The notes: a model not told the origin generated them from the sequence alone. DNA of 64,000 nucleotides from Platerodrilus igneus (GCA_036346225.1 JARFIW010001364.1:992001-1056000), one strand, 5' to 3'. Counted from the stretch's first letter, positions 24,732-35,462 are shown. Made by a program: numbers and translations.

Positions 24732-25447
24732 TGTAAATTAATTGCGGTGTAAATTTTGACAACTAATATGGAAGAGAGAATGTACTATATAAATTTAGAT
24801 GATATTGTATTCAACAACAAATAATTAAATGTCTTTAAACAAATCATTTAATCAAAGCGTTTACTATGAGCACTCACCTGGTTAATGATGCGGCCGTGCC
24901 GATAAAAAAAAACATTGGAACAAATACGACTCTTCCTTTGGCGGATGGAGGGAAGCACAACTTTAACGATAGCGGTTTAGCAAAGCGGTTCATAAGTGTA
25001 ATACTTATTATAAATAGCGGCGGCGTGTAACAAAGTGGTTCATCCATTTAATTCTACGGAGCACGTGTAAACTAGATGCGGTGTATTCGACAGCGGTTCA
25101 TACACAATAGCGATGCGAACAGTTTTCACGACGAAACGAGAAACTCTCAACAAAGCGGTTCATACGTAATTAGTTTTACGTATAACGAGTACAAAATGCA
25201 ATGCGGTCAGTTTGAAAAACGAAACCATCCTCTTCTGGCTTCGTGGATTTTCCAGTCGATACTTGTTTGCAGATGCGCACTAACACACAGAGCTTAATCA
25301 CTCACGGCAATGTTTTGGCGCGTTCTTAGTAAGCACATGGGGCTTTTGCAATAACAAATTTAAAATATACACGCGGCGAATTTAAAATAACCAACAAACT
25401 CAATGAAATAAAATTTAACTATAAATTATTTACATAAAAACGGAACA
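24732..25447 (-). repeat. 5' LTR of BEL/Pao left copy
   Basis: Starts TGTTCCG at 25447 and ends TTTACA at 24732 on the minus strand. It contains several copies of an AACCGCTTTG motif, for example around 24990, 25030 and 25160, which may be promoter elements or internal repeats. Target duplication GTTTC follows at 25448-25452. Confidence 0.93.
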
Positions 25448-25452
25448 GTTTC

Positions 25453-27162
25453 TCTAGTAGATACACAGAGCATCCAGTTTAATATAATGTATATGTGAAT
25501 ATTGAAAGTCGTTTAAGATACGAGATTAGTTATTCATCATCAGGTTCTCAGTTCTGAAACTGGTTGAGCTAACCTACACATTTTCCTGAAGTTCTTACAG
25601 CCTAGATACAGCTAGGTTCCGATTCTATTGTTTTCTAAATAAATATCCTATTTCACCGCTATTCAGTGATATCTGAAGGGGGAAGAGGGTAAGCAATCTG
25701 CGGGTATCAGGATTCTAGCGGCTCCGCAGGGTAGTGGTGTGTATGTGACTACTACGCCCAAGGTCCCGGGTTCGAATCCCGACACGATCCGCTTGAAAAA
25801 TGTTAGGCGAGCATTTTTCACAAAAATACACCCTCGTTCGGACGAGAGGTAAAATGGAGGTACCGCGTGTGAGTGTTGTCACGCACGTTAAAGATCCCTA
25901 CCTTGCTTGGAACAGCAAGGGTTCGGCAAAATTCCAAATTTTTCAGGTAAAAAGAACTCGCTTCCTGGCCAATGTAGTACCTTTGGTTGGAGCATTAGAA
26001 AGTCACATCTAAGGCTACCAGGATCCCCAACACTTAGACATTTTCCAAATTAATAGGTTTCTAATAAATCCATTCGCACAATTAATATTTGTTGAGAATA
26101 TTGCAGCACCAACAGCTGTAGTTGCATATAATAATGATCAGGTTTAAGTACAATTATTTTTTTCGTCATTAGGTTTTTAGTCTCGGAACTATTTAGACGC
26201 GTGTCTCCATTGATTGCTACTCTGAGCTAGCCTACACGATTTCCTGAAATCTCCACAGCCTACATCTTTGACATAGTTTTATTTTATTGGTTTGTGGATG
26301 ACGAAAATAAATTCAATTAGCAAATTAAATTCAACTGGTTAGACGCGTACCATCATTGTTACCTATTCTGATCTAACTTCCACGTTTCCCTTAAATTCTC
26401 ACAGTATGTATCTTTCACTATCTGCGTGCAATAGTTTGATCTAGGTTTACCCCTACCTTCCTCTTTTTCCATTTGTGTTTGTAATATATTCCACACTATT
26501 CCCCAAATGCCTTAGAAATTGCCCTGCTTTCCTACTTGTCCTTTTTCTTTGTTTTTTAGAATCTTTTTCTCATTAACTTTATCTGTCCATGCCATCGTCA
26601 TCATCATACCTCTGAAGCGCAACATACCAAAAGGCATCTACCTTTTTCCTGTTTGTTACTCCTACTGTCCCTATTCCATTGCCGTAGAGAGGGTGCTCCA
26701 CACATACGCTTTCACCAATTTTCTCCTTAGTTCTGTGTTTGTTCTCTTCAAACATTAGCGCTGACTTATCTTTTTAGATATAGGGGAACCCTTCTATTTT
26801 TTTCACCAATATTCAGTAGTATGTGAATGGGGTTAATTGATCTGAGGCTGCCAAGATCCCCAGCACTTGATCATTTGCCGAAGTAATAGTTTCCAATAAA
26901 TCCTTTCGCACAATCACCATTAGTTGAAAATATTGCAACACTAACGCATGTGTTCTTTATAATAATCATTAGGTTTAATTGTATTTGCTTTTCATCAATA
27001 AAGTTTCTGCCTTGGAACTGGTTGGACGCGTACCTCCACTGATTTCTATTCTGAGCTATCCTACATATTTCTCTGAAATTCCCACAGTTTAGATACAGCT
27101 CGGTTCCCCTTCTAATGTTTTCTAAATATTTATCCTATTTCACCGTTGTTCATTGGTATGTG
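25453..27162 (-). repeat. Row of RTE LINE 3' tails
   Basis: At least three partial copies of the RTE-like LINE tail lie head to tail on the minus strand (about 25490-25712 continuing at 26016-26290; 26810-27080; 27160 onward). Each repeats the landmarks ATTAATATTAGTTGA-like, ATAATAATCATCA-like, a segment around GGAACTGGTTGGACGCG, and GCTTAACC on the complementary strand. The SINE at 25714 interrupts one. The piece at 26519-26758 contains a diverged C-terminal coding remnant. Confidence 0.75.
25714..26015 (+). mobile_element. tRNA-derived SINE
   Basis: The head (25714-25795) looks like a tRNA: an A-box-like GCAGGGTAGTGG and a perfect B box GGTTCGAATCC, both parts of an internal RNA polymerase III promoter. 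A body of about 220 bases follows with CACGTTAAAGATCCC and a TTCCAAATTTTTCAGG end. It sits inside a LINE tail and is flanked by near-perfect 9-bp target duplications (TATCAGGAT at 25705 and TACCAGGAT at 26016). In the right arm both copies of the duplication are perfect. Length and structure exclude a true tRNA gene. Confidence 0.85.
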
Positions 27163-28716
27163 AAAGGTGGTTAAGCAATCTGCGGCTAGCAGGATCTCTA
27201 ACACTTAGACATTTGCCAAACTAATAGTTTTTCTGTAAATCATTCGCACAATTAATATTAGTTGATATTGCGAAACCAACACCTGTAGTTCATTATAATA
27301 ATCATCACGTTTAGGTACAATTATTTTTTTCGTTATTAGGTTATATGTCTCGGAACTGCTTGGACGCCTACCTCCATTGATTTTTACTATGAGCTCGCCT
27401 ACATGATCCCCTGAAATTTCCACAGCCTACATCTTTGACTATCTGTGTGCAGTGGTCTAATCTGGGTTTACCTTTACCTCTCTGTTTTCTTATATTTGCT
27501 CCTAATACATTCCGCACTATTCTCTCATGCATTAGTATGTGACCTATCATTCTATTTCTATTATTTTTTACTGTTTTCCACTTATTTATTCTTTCCCAGA
27601 CCATTTCTAGAATCTTTTTGTTCTTAACTTTGTCTGTCTATTACTTCATCATACGTATGTAGCACTACACTTCAAAGACTTCTATCTTTTTCCTGTACGC
27701 TTCTCCTGCTGTCCAGGTATCACAGTACAGTGCTGTGCTCCACACATATGCCTACAGTACCTTTTTCCATGCTTCTGTGTTTGTTCTCTTTGATCACAGT
27801 AGTTGCTTTTCTTGTTAAATGTAGCGCGACCTTGTGCTAATCATTGTTTTGTATCCTTTGCGCTTTCCCAATCTTGCGTTATTTGGCTTCCTAGTTTTTG
27901 ATTTATTTTTCCCTCCTTTACATACTAGTACTTTAGTTTTATCTTTGCCAATTTGCATACCGTGTCTTTCTGTTAGAAGTTTTCATTCTTTAAGAGCCGC
28001 TTCTAACTCTGCCTTGCTAAATGCTATTACTGCTATATCATCCACAAATCTAAGCATATCAATCTTTTGTCCCTGCATAATAACCCAAATGTGTTCCCTG
28101 CAATTGACAGTTTCTATTGCATCTTTGATGTACAAGTTAAAAATTAACAGAGAAAGTGCACATTCCTCTCTCGCCACTTTCCTAATATCTACTTCTCTAA
28201 GTTCCTGCTCTAATTCTATTACCCATGTTGGCTCTTTGTATAAGCTAAGTACTTCCGTTTACCTCTAAAATCCATTCCAATCTTTTTGAGTATTTCGAAC
28301 ATTTTTTTCCATTTTATCAGTTATTAGATCCTAATTAAAACTTATCTTTAGGTATAGGGTGCCCCTAGTCATCTTTTTCAATGCCAGATTCCTGTTCTAG
28401 TGCTGCTAGTTCCTCTCTGCATATAAGTTCTCTATATATTCTTGCCATCTAACTAACCACTTTCTCTACATTTCCTATAATGATGACTTCCTCCATGTCT
28501 GTTATATTTTTGTTAGTTGATTTTATATCCCTAAAATTGATTCTAATTAGTTTGTGTGCTTCGTCTGTCTTTCCTATTTCCATCTTAGTTTGTACCTCTT
28601 TGCACTTTTCATCAATCCATTGTTCTTTAGCTTTCCTGAGTTTGAGAATAATTTCCCATTTTATGGCTTTGTATCTCTATGAACGAATGTATACTTCACT
28701 AAAATTAGATTTGTAG
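27163..28716 (-). pseudogene. RTE-like LINE fragment, left-arm copy
   Basis: Reading leftward: an endonuclease-RT linker remnant near 28700-28480, a collapsed palm near 28330-28260, SLLIFNLYIKD near 28165, the active-site block MLRFVDDIAVIAFS near 28060 with Val replacing the usual Ala before the two Asp, a CYLGSQ-type remnant, and the C-terminal NRMIGHILMHERIV and RGKGKPRLDHC near 27530-27470. Compared with the copy at 9575-12515 it has lost the middle of the RT and carries many stops. Same family by shared motifs and tail. Confidence 0.85.
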
Positions 28717-29494
28717 CCACTTTCCGAAAGCTTTCATTTTTTTATGAATGTTGCATATCTTCTAAATAAAATTATTAAACATAAAAGGAATATGAATTTA
28801 TTAAAGGAATAGCTTAAACTAAATTTACTGTTTTACTTTGGAAAAATACGTTCAAAAGTCGGAAAGCTTAATACAATTCTTTGATCTATATTGCTAAATA
28901 AGTGACATATTAATGGGAAACTACCGATAATCATTTTTACAGTGTCTCCTATCAGGTGTGGTCAGTAACAGTGTATGGTTTTTATACTAGATAGAGTTTA
29001 AAATGAAAAGGTCTTTGGTACTATTGTCTTACAGTAGTGCTCAAACAGTTCCAATACTATGGTTTGATAACAGATGTTTCATTTACGGAAAATGATTTTA
29101 AATGTTGCTTCTTTTGCAATGGCAAGGTAGTAAGCAAATGCCTCTTATGTGCTTTCTCTGGCCTAACTATATTGTTTTAGTACAGGTGCTACACACTTCT
29201 TTTTGATACGCATTGATTCCGATATTTTTTTCGGAGGGTTCCAAGTTCTCCTTTAGTGTGCAGTTTGCTTTTATAGGTCTAGGACTTGGTGGCACTCTTT
29301 TTAGTGTTGTTGTAACTTTAGTTTCTATTGTGTCCTACGAAAAAGAATAGCATTTGAAGAGCCACGACCATCCTTCGTTGCCCTACAACTTGCCTTAGAA
29401 GTGAGATTTCGTAATTAGCCACTCACTCACCACAAGGTGAGATTTTAAATTTCGTTTCGCTAGCGCTGGCAACGTGGGTCACGATGCCATACGG
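28717..29494. other. Stretch without a recognisable gene; PBS-like motif at its end
   Basis: AT-rich up to about 29330, then more balanced. At 29467-29482 the sequence GGCAACGTGGGT resembles a lysine-type primer-binding site lacking four bases. Since a Gypsy gag starts near 30061, the DNA left of this motif may be the remains of its LTR. No second LTR copy is visible. Confidence 0.35.
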
Positions 29495-29645
29495 TCTGGT
29501 TTTGCTTAATTAGCTTGATTTGTTTCGCTGACACGTCTCGTTTTACTGGTAACGTTTTGTTCTACTGGTCCGTTTTATTTCGCTGGTTCGACTTGTTTCT
29601 CTGGTTCGATTTAGTTTACTAGCCATATTTTGTGTCGCTGGCTTC
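29495..29645. repeat. Degenerate TTTCGCTGGTTCGA-like repeats
   Basis: About eight imperfect units of 14-20 bases, alternating TTTYGCTGG or TTTACTGG with TTCGAYTTG-like parts. In position they would be in the untranslated leader of the Gypsy gag fragment that follows. The right arm has the inverted copy at about 38015-38165. Confidence 0.6.
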
Positions 29646-30060
29646 ACAACGCGGTGCACGTGTTAGGCTAGATACGACACAAGGTGATTTGGTCGCTCTA
29701 GCAGTGCATTAGTATAGGCGAAACACGTGTTGAGTTCGTCGCCTAGCAGTTTTCATCGTTCTCTAGGTCGAGAATGCTATAGTTTTTTGGTGAGTTAGTC
29801 TAGGTAAGGCTCGTAGTGGAGTCGGTCATTCTAGCAAGTATATGCGTTGTAGGGCTGTTTTATTTGTATTAGCAGTTTAGTTTATAATTTGGACGAAGTT
29901 TTAAATTTTGGCCTCAGAATCTTCTCCTACTGAAATTATTTTATTAGTCGTTGCCTGATTAAGTAAATTTTGGCGTTTTCAAAAGAAATTTTAGAAATTC
30001 TTAAGTTTTTAGGATTGTTTGTTTTTTGAAATTTTTAAAAATATATAAAATACGGCGAAT

Positions 30061-30900
30061 ATATTTACTTGAAGAAGAACTTTATTACGAACTTCGCATA
30101 CGTAAAGTCGAGAGTAGTAAGCCAGTTGCAGATAACCGAAAGATATTAAGTTGTCTCTTGGCAAAAGAGTCAGGAAGTTAGATTGTCTAATAGACATTTC
30201 GGATTACAATATTAAGTTCTTAGTTGAACATGAGGAAGTTAATACTACTATGGAGTCAATTAGAAATGTGTTGTCAGAACTTGAAGATAATTCTTCTGAA
30301 TATGTCTTTAAAAGGATGCAGTCGAGATTGGCACACCTAATCGGTCGAGTTAGAGGGATGAAGCTACCAGTAGAGAATCACGAGGAGACCGTCGAGTTTA
30401 AAAAAGAGGCATTGGCAACTGTCCTTGTTCTTGGATCGGAATTGTTTTATAGGGTGAAGGAGAATATACGGTTGAGTGCTCATTGGTTACTAGTGTGCCC
30501 ATCCACACGGTCACTGTTGCAACACCACGTATACTTTCTGGATCTTGGTCTATTAAGTTTTCTGGGTATCCTAAACAACTTTATTCATTCTTGGAAAAAA
30601 ATTTATCAGTTAGCACAATCGCGTAAAATAACTCAGAATGCTCTACATGATGTTTCTGTTGAGTTATTTGCAAATGATGCTTTAATTTGGTTATGACGAG
30701 TTAGAAATTCCGTAAAGTATTGGAAGTCTTTTGTATGTCGGTTGGAGGAAGAGTTTCTTAGTACTGAAACGAAAAACGTGTCACCAGCGCAACGAGGAGT
30801 CTGTAGTTTTGATTGTGGCGCACATAGAATACCTAAACTTATTTAATAGATTACTTAATATGCCTGCTGGATTATCCAATTAGGATTCCTGTATTATTTG
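30061..30900 (+). pseudogene. Gypsy gag fragment related to element B, left-arm copy
   Basis: Residue patterns match the gag of element B (53190-54548) in order: ELRIRKVESSKPV, then LDCLIDISDYNIKF, then SEYVFKRMQSRLAHLIGRVR, then KKIYQLAQSRKITQNALHDV and FANDALIWL, and in another frame NEESVVLIVAHIEYL. Identity is modest, so this is a related but distinct Gypsy lineage. A stop at 30694-30696 and a frame change near 30790 break it, and it ends abruptly near 30900 with no protease or pol. The insertion is a truncated remnant. Confidence 0.75.
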
Positions 30901-31646
30901 AAATAAATAATAAATGCCCATCCTTCATTCTGTGGTTGTTTTAACTTTTCTTTCAACACGAGTCGCTTCGTTAGTTCATCAAACGGTCCGGCATTCGCTT
31001 TCGTTTTTTGAAATAAGTAAGTGGGTTTTAGAAGAGATCGAGTGTGCGATATGCTTATTGCAATTTTAGATTTGCACGTTCAATTGAGAAGGTCCCATTA
31101 AGCTCTGCTTTCTCTGCTAATGGTACTTAGGTAAAAATATTCGATTCGTTATTCAAATTCGGTTTCAATTACAGCGTTTTTCCCACGGATGGTTTTAAGA
31201 AGGCTACCGTGCCAGAGGTTAGTTCCTTGTTACCCTATATCAAAGTACGCATGCCGAACATAGAACAAAGGCCTAGAAAATCGGAATCTCCAACTCATTT
31301 TTTGTGCTACCCTAAAAGTAGCAAATCTTTTGGATGCCCATTCCACTAACTTTTTTTCAACACACCTTGCATGCATAGGGGAAGAAAGCATATAAATATG
31401 ATTGCAAATCCTGCAAAATTCAGTACCCTTAGTGCTCACCAAAACCTGAGGACTTAACTACAGTGCTCACCATTGCCTGTAAACCGCCTCAACAAGCAGT
31501 GCTCTCCATAGCCTGTTTAATTCTTAAAGCCGTTACGCTGCCCGATGCCGTACCTGGGGCACGTCGCCATATTTCAGCACGCAGTGCTCCTTACAGCCTG
31601 CTTAAATCTCGACCACTTAAACCTGCCCGTCGCCGCACCTGGAGCA
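30901..31646. other. Unassigned stretch with a GC-rich tandem pair
   Basis: No recognisable gene. At about 31490-31645 two diverged units of roughly 85 bases follow each other, each beginning GCAGTGCTC and ending in CACCTGGAGCA or TACCTGGGGCA. This piece is much richer in GC than its surroundings and borders the A-rich end of the LINE to the right. Confidence 0.5.
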
Positions 31647-32116
31647 TTTATTTATTTTTTTTTTATTTATTTACTAACAGTTTTGTTTGGTCTATCGTCT
31701 AACAATTAAGTTAGACCGGGCTTTTAGAGTTAGTGTAGTGTGTGTGGTTACATTGGTGCTTTGGCCGTGTCTAGGATTTTTATTCCAGTCTTGCAGCGTG
31801 GAGACATTGTGTGCACCGTTGAGTTGTTGCAGTTGTTCTGGATATGGTTCACCCTTACTCCGTTACTATAGTCGCGGAGTCTATGTGTTCCCCAGGTCAT
31901 CCGCTGTCCTTCAACTGTTATTGCTAACCCCTTCTCCAGTCTGTCTGTAACCTAGACTTCGTTACCGTCCCTGCCACGAGGAAGCAGCACTTACTTATTT
32001 TTGTGTTGGTTTGTAATATGATTGTTGTATGTGCTGAACGTAGTGTTTTGTGTTTGCGTTTGTATGTACCATTGGCGTTGTTGTTTTGTTACTTTTAGTC
32101 TTTGCCTTCGCTCCCG

Positions 32117-32158
<42 letters not shown>

Positions 32159-33365
32159 GTGTTTGTGTGCTTGAAGTTGGAATTAGCGTAGCGCTTGTGT
32201 TTATATGAGTCTTTGCCTTTGATCTCGACCATCGGCAGCCGAAAATCTGGATTATTGGCTACGACTTGGCCTATTTGCGTGCTCCGTGACTATCGGCCGC
32301 CGGAAATCACGGATGCATCGCAGGCTTTGCGACTCTGGCACTTTGTGTGGTTTGTGTCTTTGTTGTGTTATGTGTGCAGGTTATGTGCGTTTGTGCTTTA
32401 TGCGTGAGTGTTTATGATGTTTTGCAATCCCAGTACGCAGGTAGTGTAGGTGTTGTTTGGTGTTTAGTGTTAGTGCTATTTGTTATTTCAAAAAGTTAGT
32501 TTGTGCTACTTTACCTATTTTACTACAATTTTATATGTACATTACATTTTGTGATTTCTTACGTGCTATTTTTTGAGTTTTGCTCTATACCTTATTCAGA
32601 TGTTATTTGTTTTGATGCGATCTACACTAATTCTAAAAGATATTGTTTGATAGTTTTTGCCTCATATTGGTTATTTGATACCTAATACTACTCTTATTCT
32701 GTTGTTAGTAAAAAGCCTTAATCTACTAGTTTATTTTCCACCACCAGGTTAGTAATTTCTTATGACTAATTATAACTATGCCCCTATTGGTGCATATCTT
32801 ATGTCTTTGGCTCTCATTGTTGCAATGCACTTGGCATTTTGAGTCCGTTGAGTGCGCGGTTCCTGAGGAGTATTTACTCCTGGTATCCGTAGCACTTGTC
32901 ACATCCGGTTATATGTCACTTCTAGTAAATTAGTCACTTCCGGGATTGATTGTATTAGTTTAATTGGTCTCTTCGAGGTGTCTTTTGTGCAGTATTGTCG
33001 TTGTTATTTTTGCAGCTCTGTTTATGTATGGGAAGCTGTCTTCGTTCCAAATCATGTCTTTAATGTTCATATTTGTAGTGCCCGTCTATCAGTTTGTAGT
33101 TCTTGCTGTAATTCTGTGCAGTTTAATACTAAGTGTTCAGGCGTTCCTACCTGTCCGCATGTGCATTGGTTGCCGTCCGTTAATTTCATGCTGTATTTGT
33201 ATGTTGGATACGGTCCGTGTCCTGTTATAAAGTGTATTAGTCCTTGCGGCGGTATGAGGTGTTTTGTGTTCAGTCTTTTTCTTATGTTCGGTATTAGTGT
33301 GTATGTTCGTGTTCCTATGCTGCTGTTTGTCCATCGTGTCTGCCATTCGTCATGTATTTTGTCCT
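31647..33365 (-). mobile_element. R1/I/Jockey-type LINE 3' end, left-arm copy
   Basis: The inverted counterpart of 34261-36010: the last part of the LINE ORF, its 3' untranslated region with a GT run, and a T-rich (A-rich on the coding strand) end at 31647-31673. It begins abruptly at 33365 in the middle of the C-terminal coding region, where the plus-strand LINE starts. Frames called on the plus strand here are antisense by-products. Confidence 0.85.
32119..32148. repeat. GT microsatellite, left arm
   Basis: Fifteen or so GT units. The right-arm counterpart (35463-35538) is about 31 bases longer, which accounts for the first shift in arm register away from the centre. Confidence 0.95.
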
Positions 33366-34260
33366 CTGTTGGCCCACATTATTTAGTATATTTATAAACA
33401 AAAATTACCCACAACAACTATACCATATACTAAGAAGCCACTGTAGAGACAGATACGTCACATTACATGGCACACACACAATAACGACACATACTAGCAA
33501 GGAATGCCCACAGGGCTTTGTCTGCGGCCCCATCTTCTGGGACATTGTTATTGAAAATCTACTGGAGAAACTGGATACTGTTGGAGAGGTGTCGTCTGTA
33601 GTGGCGTACGCAGACGACATCTTACTAGCGGTGGAAGGGACTCCAGGAGGGAACTCAAAACAAACGCAAACAAAGCACTACATACAGTACAGAAATGGTG
33701 TACAGAAAACAAAATGAGTATTGCCCCACAAAAAACAACTTACATAATCATGAAAGGGACCCTCGCACGAGACCCAAACATAAAACTACACGACTCCAAA
33801 ATCAAACGAGCAAAATCCGCAAAATACCTAGGGGTAATACTCGACGAAAAACAAAATTACGAACAGCACATAAACACCGTATGCACAAACGCCACAGTCA
33901 CAATGCATACAATAGCGAGCCTAGCACAAAGACAATATAAAATACCACTCCAATGCGTAAGACTTTATCTCAACAGCGTACTTGCGGCCATGATTTTTCA
34001 TGCTGCAAGTGTCTGGGCGGATAAGACAAATTATATAAAACCCACATTGAAAATAAACAGCGCACAACGAACAGCACTCATACGATTGACAGGAGCATAT
34101 AGAACAGTCGCACACGACGCACTTTACGTAACACTCGGGACATTACTACTAGACTTAAAAGTCAAGCAAAGAGCAGCAACATATTGGTTAAACAAAAATG
34201 AACCGGACAGAATCGCACAACTTCTCAAAACAAATAACATAAGGGCAAAGAAACAAATAA
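33366..34260. other. Spacer between the inverted arms
   Basis: 895 bases that occur only once. They are LINE reverse-transcriptase and following coding sequence that runs unbroken into the right arm. Immediately to the left the same LINE is present in opposite orientation but lacks this portion. Confidence 0.92.
33367..33717 (+). pseudogene. LINE reverse transcriptase, palm part (frameshifted)
   Basis: Contains PQQLYHILRSHCRDRYVTL, then the ECPQGFVCGPIFWDIVIENL block and the active site VVAYADDILLAVEG with both catalytic Asp. These are the classic RT motifs of R1/I/Jockey LINEs. A one-base frame change at about 33645-33655 throws it out of frame; the continuation is the next entry. The open frame starts at 33352 inside the left arm, but LINE sequence proper starts at about 33367. 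Confidence 0.88.
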
Positions 34261-34559
34261 AGGACAAAATACTTGACGAATGGCAGACACGATGGACAAA
34301 CAGCAGCACAGGAACACGAACATACATACTAATACCGAACATAAGAAAAAGACTGAACACAAAACACCTCATACCGCCGCAAGGACTAATACACTTTATA
34401 ACAGGACACGGACCGTATCCAACATACAAATACAGCATGAAATTAACGGACGGCAACCAATGCACATGCGGACAGGTAGGAACGCCTGAACACTTAGTAT
34501 TAAACTGCACAGAATTACGGCAAGAACTACAAACTGATAGACGGACACTACAAATATGA
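33714..34559 (+). CDS. LINE ORF2 C-terminal part (open, 281 residues)
   Basis: Continues the reverse transcriptase in a new frame: KSAKYLGVILDEKQNYEQHI (thumb) near residue 36, a LNSVLAAMIFHAASVWAD block near residue 90, and the terminal knuckle CTCGQVGTPEHLVLNC near residue 251, which is C-x-C-x7-H-x4-C. The Met at the start is not a real start. The frame is open to its natural end, so only the upstream frameshift and 5' truncation disable this LINE. From 34261 it lies in the right arm and its inverse is at 33365 and leftward. Confidence 0.85.
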   Translation: MSIAPQKTTYIIMKGTLARDPNIKLHDSKIKRAKSAKYLGVILDEKQNYEQHINTVCTNATVTMHTIASLAQRQYKIPLQCVRLYLNSVLAAMIFHAASVWADKTNYIKPTLKINSAQRTALIRLTGAYRTVAHDALYVTLGTLLLDLKVKQRAATYWLNKNEPDRIAQLLKTNNIRAKKQIKDKILDEWQTRWTNSSTGTRTYILIPNIRKRLNTKHLIPPQGLIHFITGHGPYPTYKYSMKLTDGNQCTCGQVGTPEHLVLNCTELRQELQTDRRTLQI

Positions 34560-35462
34560 ACATTAAAGACATGATTTGGAACGAAAACAACTTCCCACAC
34601 ATAAACAGAGCTGCAAAAATAACAACGACAATACTGCACAAAAGACACCTCGAAGAGACCAATTAAACTAATACAATCAATCCCGGAAGTGACTAATTTA
34701 CTAGAAGTGACATATAACCGGATGTGACAAGTGCTACGGATACCAGGAGTAAATACTCCTCAGGAACCGCGCACTCAACGGACTCAAAATGCCAAGTGCA
34801 TTGCAACAATGAGAGCCAAAGACATAAGATATGCACCAATAGGGGCATAGTTATAATTAGTCATAAGAAATTACTAACCTGGTGGTGGAAAATAAACTAG
34901 TAGATTAAGGCTTTTTACTAACAACAGAATAAGAGTAGTATTAGGTATCAAATAACCAATATGAGGCAAAAACTATCAAACAATATCTTTTAGAATTAGT
35001 GTAGATCGCATCAAAACAAATAACATCTGAATAAGGTATAGAGCAAAACTCAAAAAATAGCACGTAAGAAATCACAAAATGTAATGTACATATAAAATTG
35101 TAGTAAAATAGGTAAAGTAGCACAAACTAACTTTTTGAAATAACAAATAGCACTAACACTAAACACCAAACAACACCTACACTACCTGCGTACTGGGATT
35201 GCAAAACATCATAAACACTCACGCATAAAGCACAAACGCACATAACCTGCACACTAACACAACAAAGACACAAACCACACAAAGTGCCAGAGTCGCAAAG
35301 CCTGCGATGCATCCGTGATTTCCGGCGGCCGATAGTCACGGAGCACGCAAATAGGCCAAGTCGTAGCCAATAATCCAGATTTTCGGCTGCCGATGGTCGA
35401 GATCAAAGGCAAAGACTCATATAAACACAAGCGCTACGCTAATTCCAACTTCAAGCACACAA

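Larger units (their letters stand above)
19308..25447 (-). mobile_element. BEL/Pao retrotransposon, left-arm copy
   Basis: LTRs of 717 and 716 bases flank a gag-pol interior of BEL/Pao type read leftward: gag with a DUF1759-like part and Cys-rich knuckles, DUF1758 protease, reverse transcriptase, RNase H region and the start of integrase. Each LTR begins TGTTCCG and ends TTTACA on the coding strand. A perfect 5-bp target duplication GTTTC flanks the element (19303-19307 and 25448-25452), the length expected for this superfamily. The catalytic core of integrase is absent and several stops are present, so it is not autonomous. Confidence 0.95.
17420..33365 (+). repeat. Left arm of giant inverted duplication
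   Basis: Every feature from the integrase end of element A to the 3' end of the central LINE recurs in reverse order and opposite strand at 34261-50233. Corresponding positions add up to 67626 near the centre and to 67653-67664 further out, so only small indels separate the arms. A 60-residue frame at 32503-32685 is identical in both arms; a 127-residue frame at 18381-18764 differs at four residues. The outer boundary is sharp: homology stops at 17420 while element A continues leftward without a break. The inner boundary is at 33365. Confidence 0.97.

Noticed and set aside
25714..25795. A tRNA gene
   Set aside because: The sequence has a B box and an A-box-like motif but does not fold as a full cloverleaf by eye and is continuous with a SINE body flanked by target duplications.
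25800..26012. 70-residue protein-coding frame in the SINE
   Set aside because: It lies within the noncoding SINE body and has no family resemblance.
31463..33230. Several plus-strand frames of 60-139 residues, Cys- and Leu-rich
   Set aside because: They are antisense to the LINE 3' region and appear mirrored in the other arm; the membrane-like look comes from T-rich antisense sequence.
33137..33346. 69-residue frame identical in both arms (also at 34280-34489)
   Set aside because: It is an out-of-frame reading of the LINE ORF end; identity between arms reflects recent duplication and not selection.
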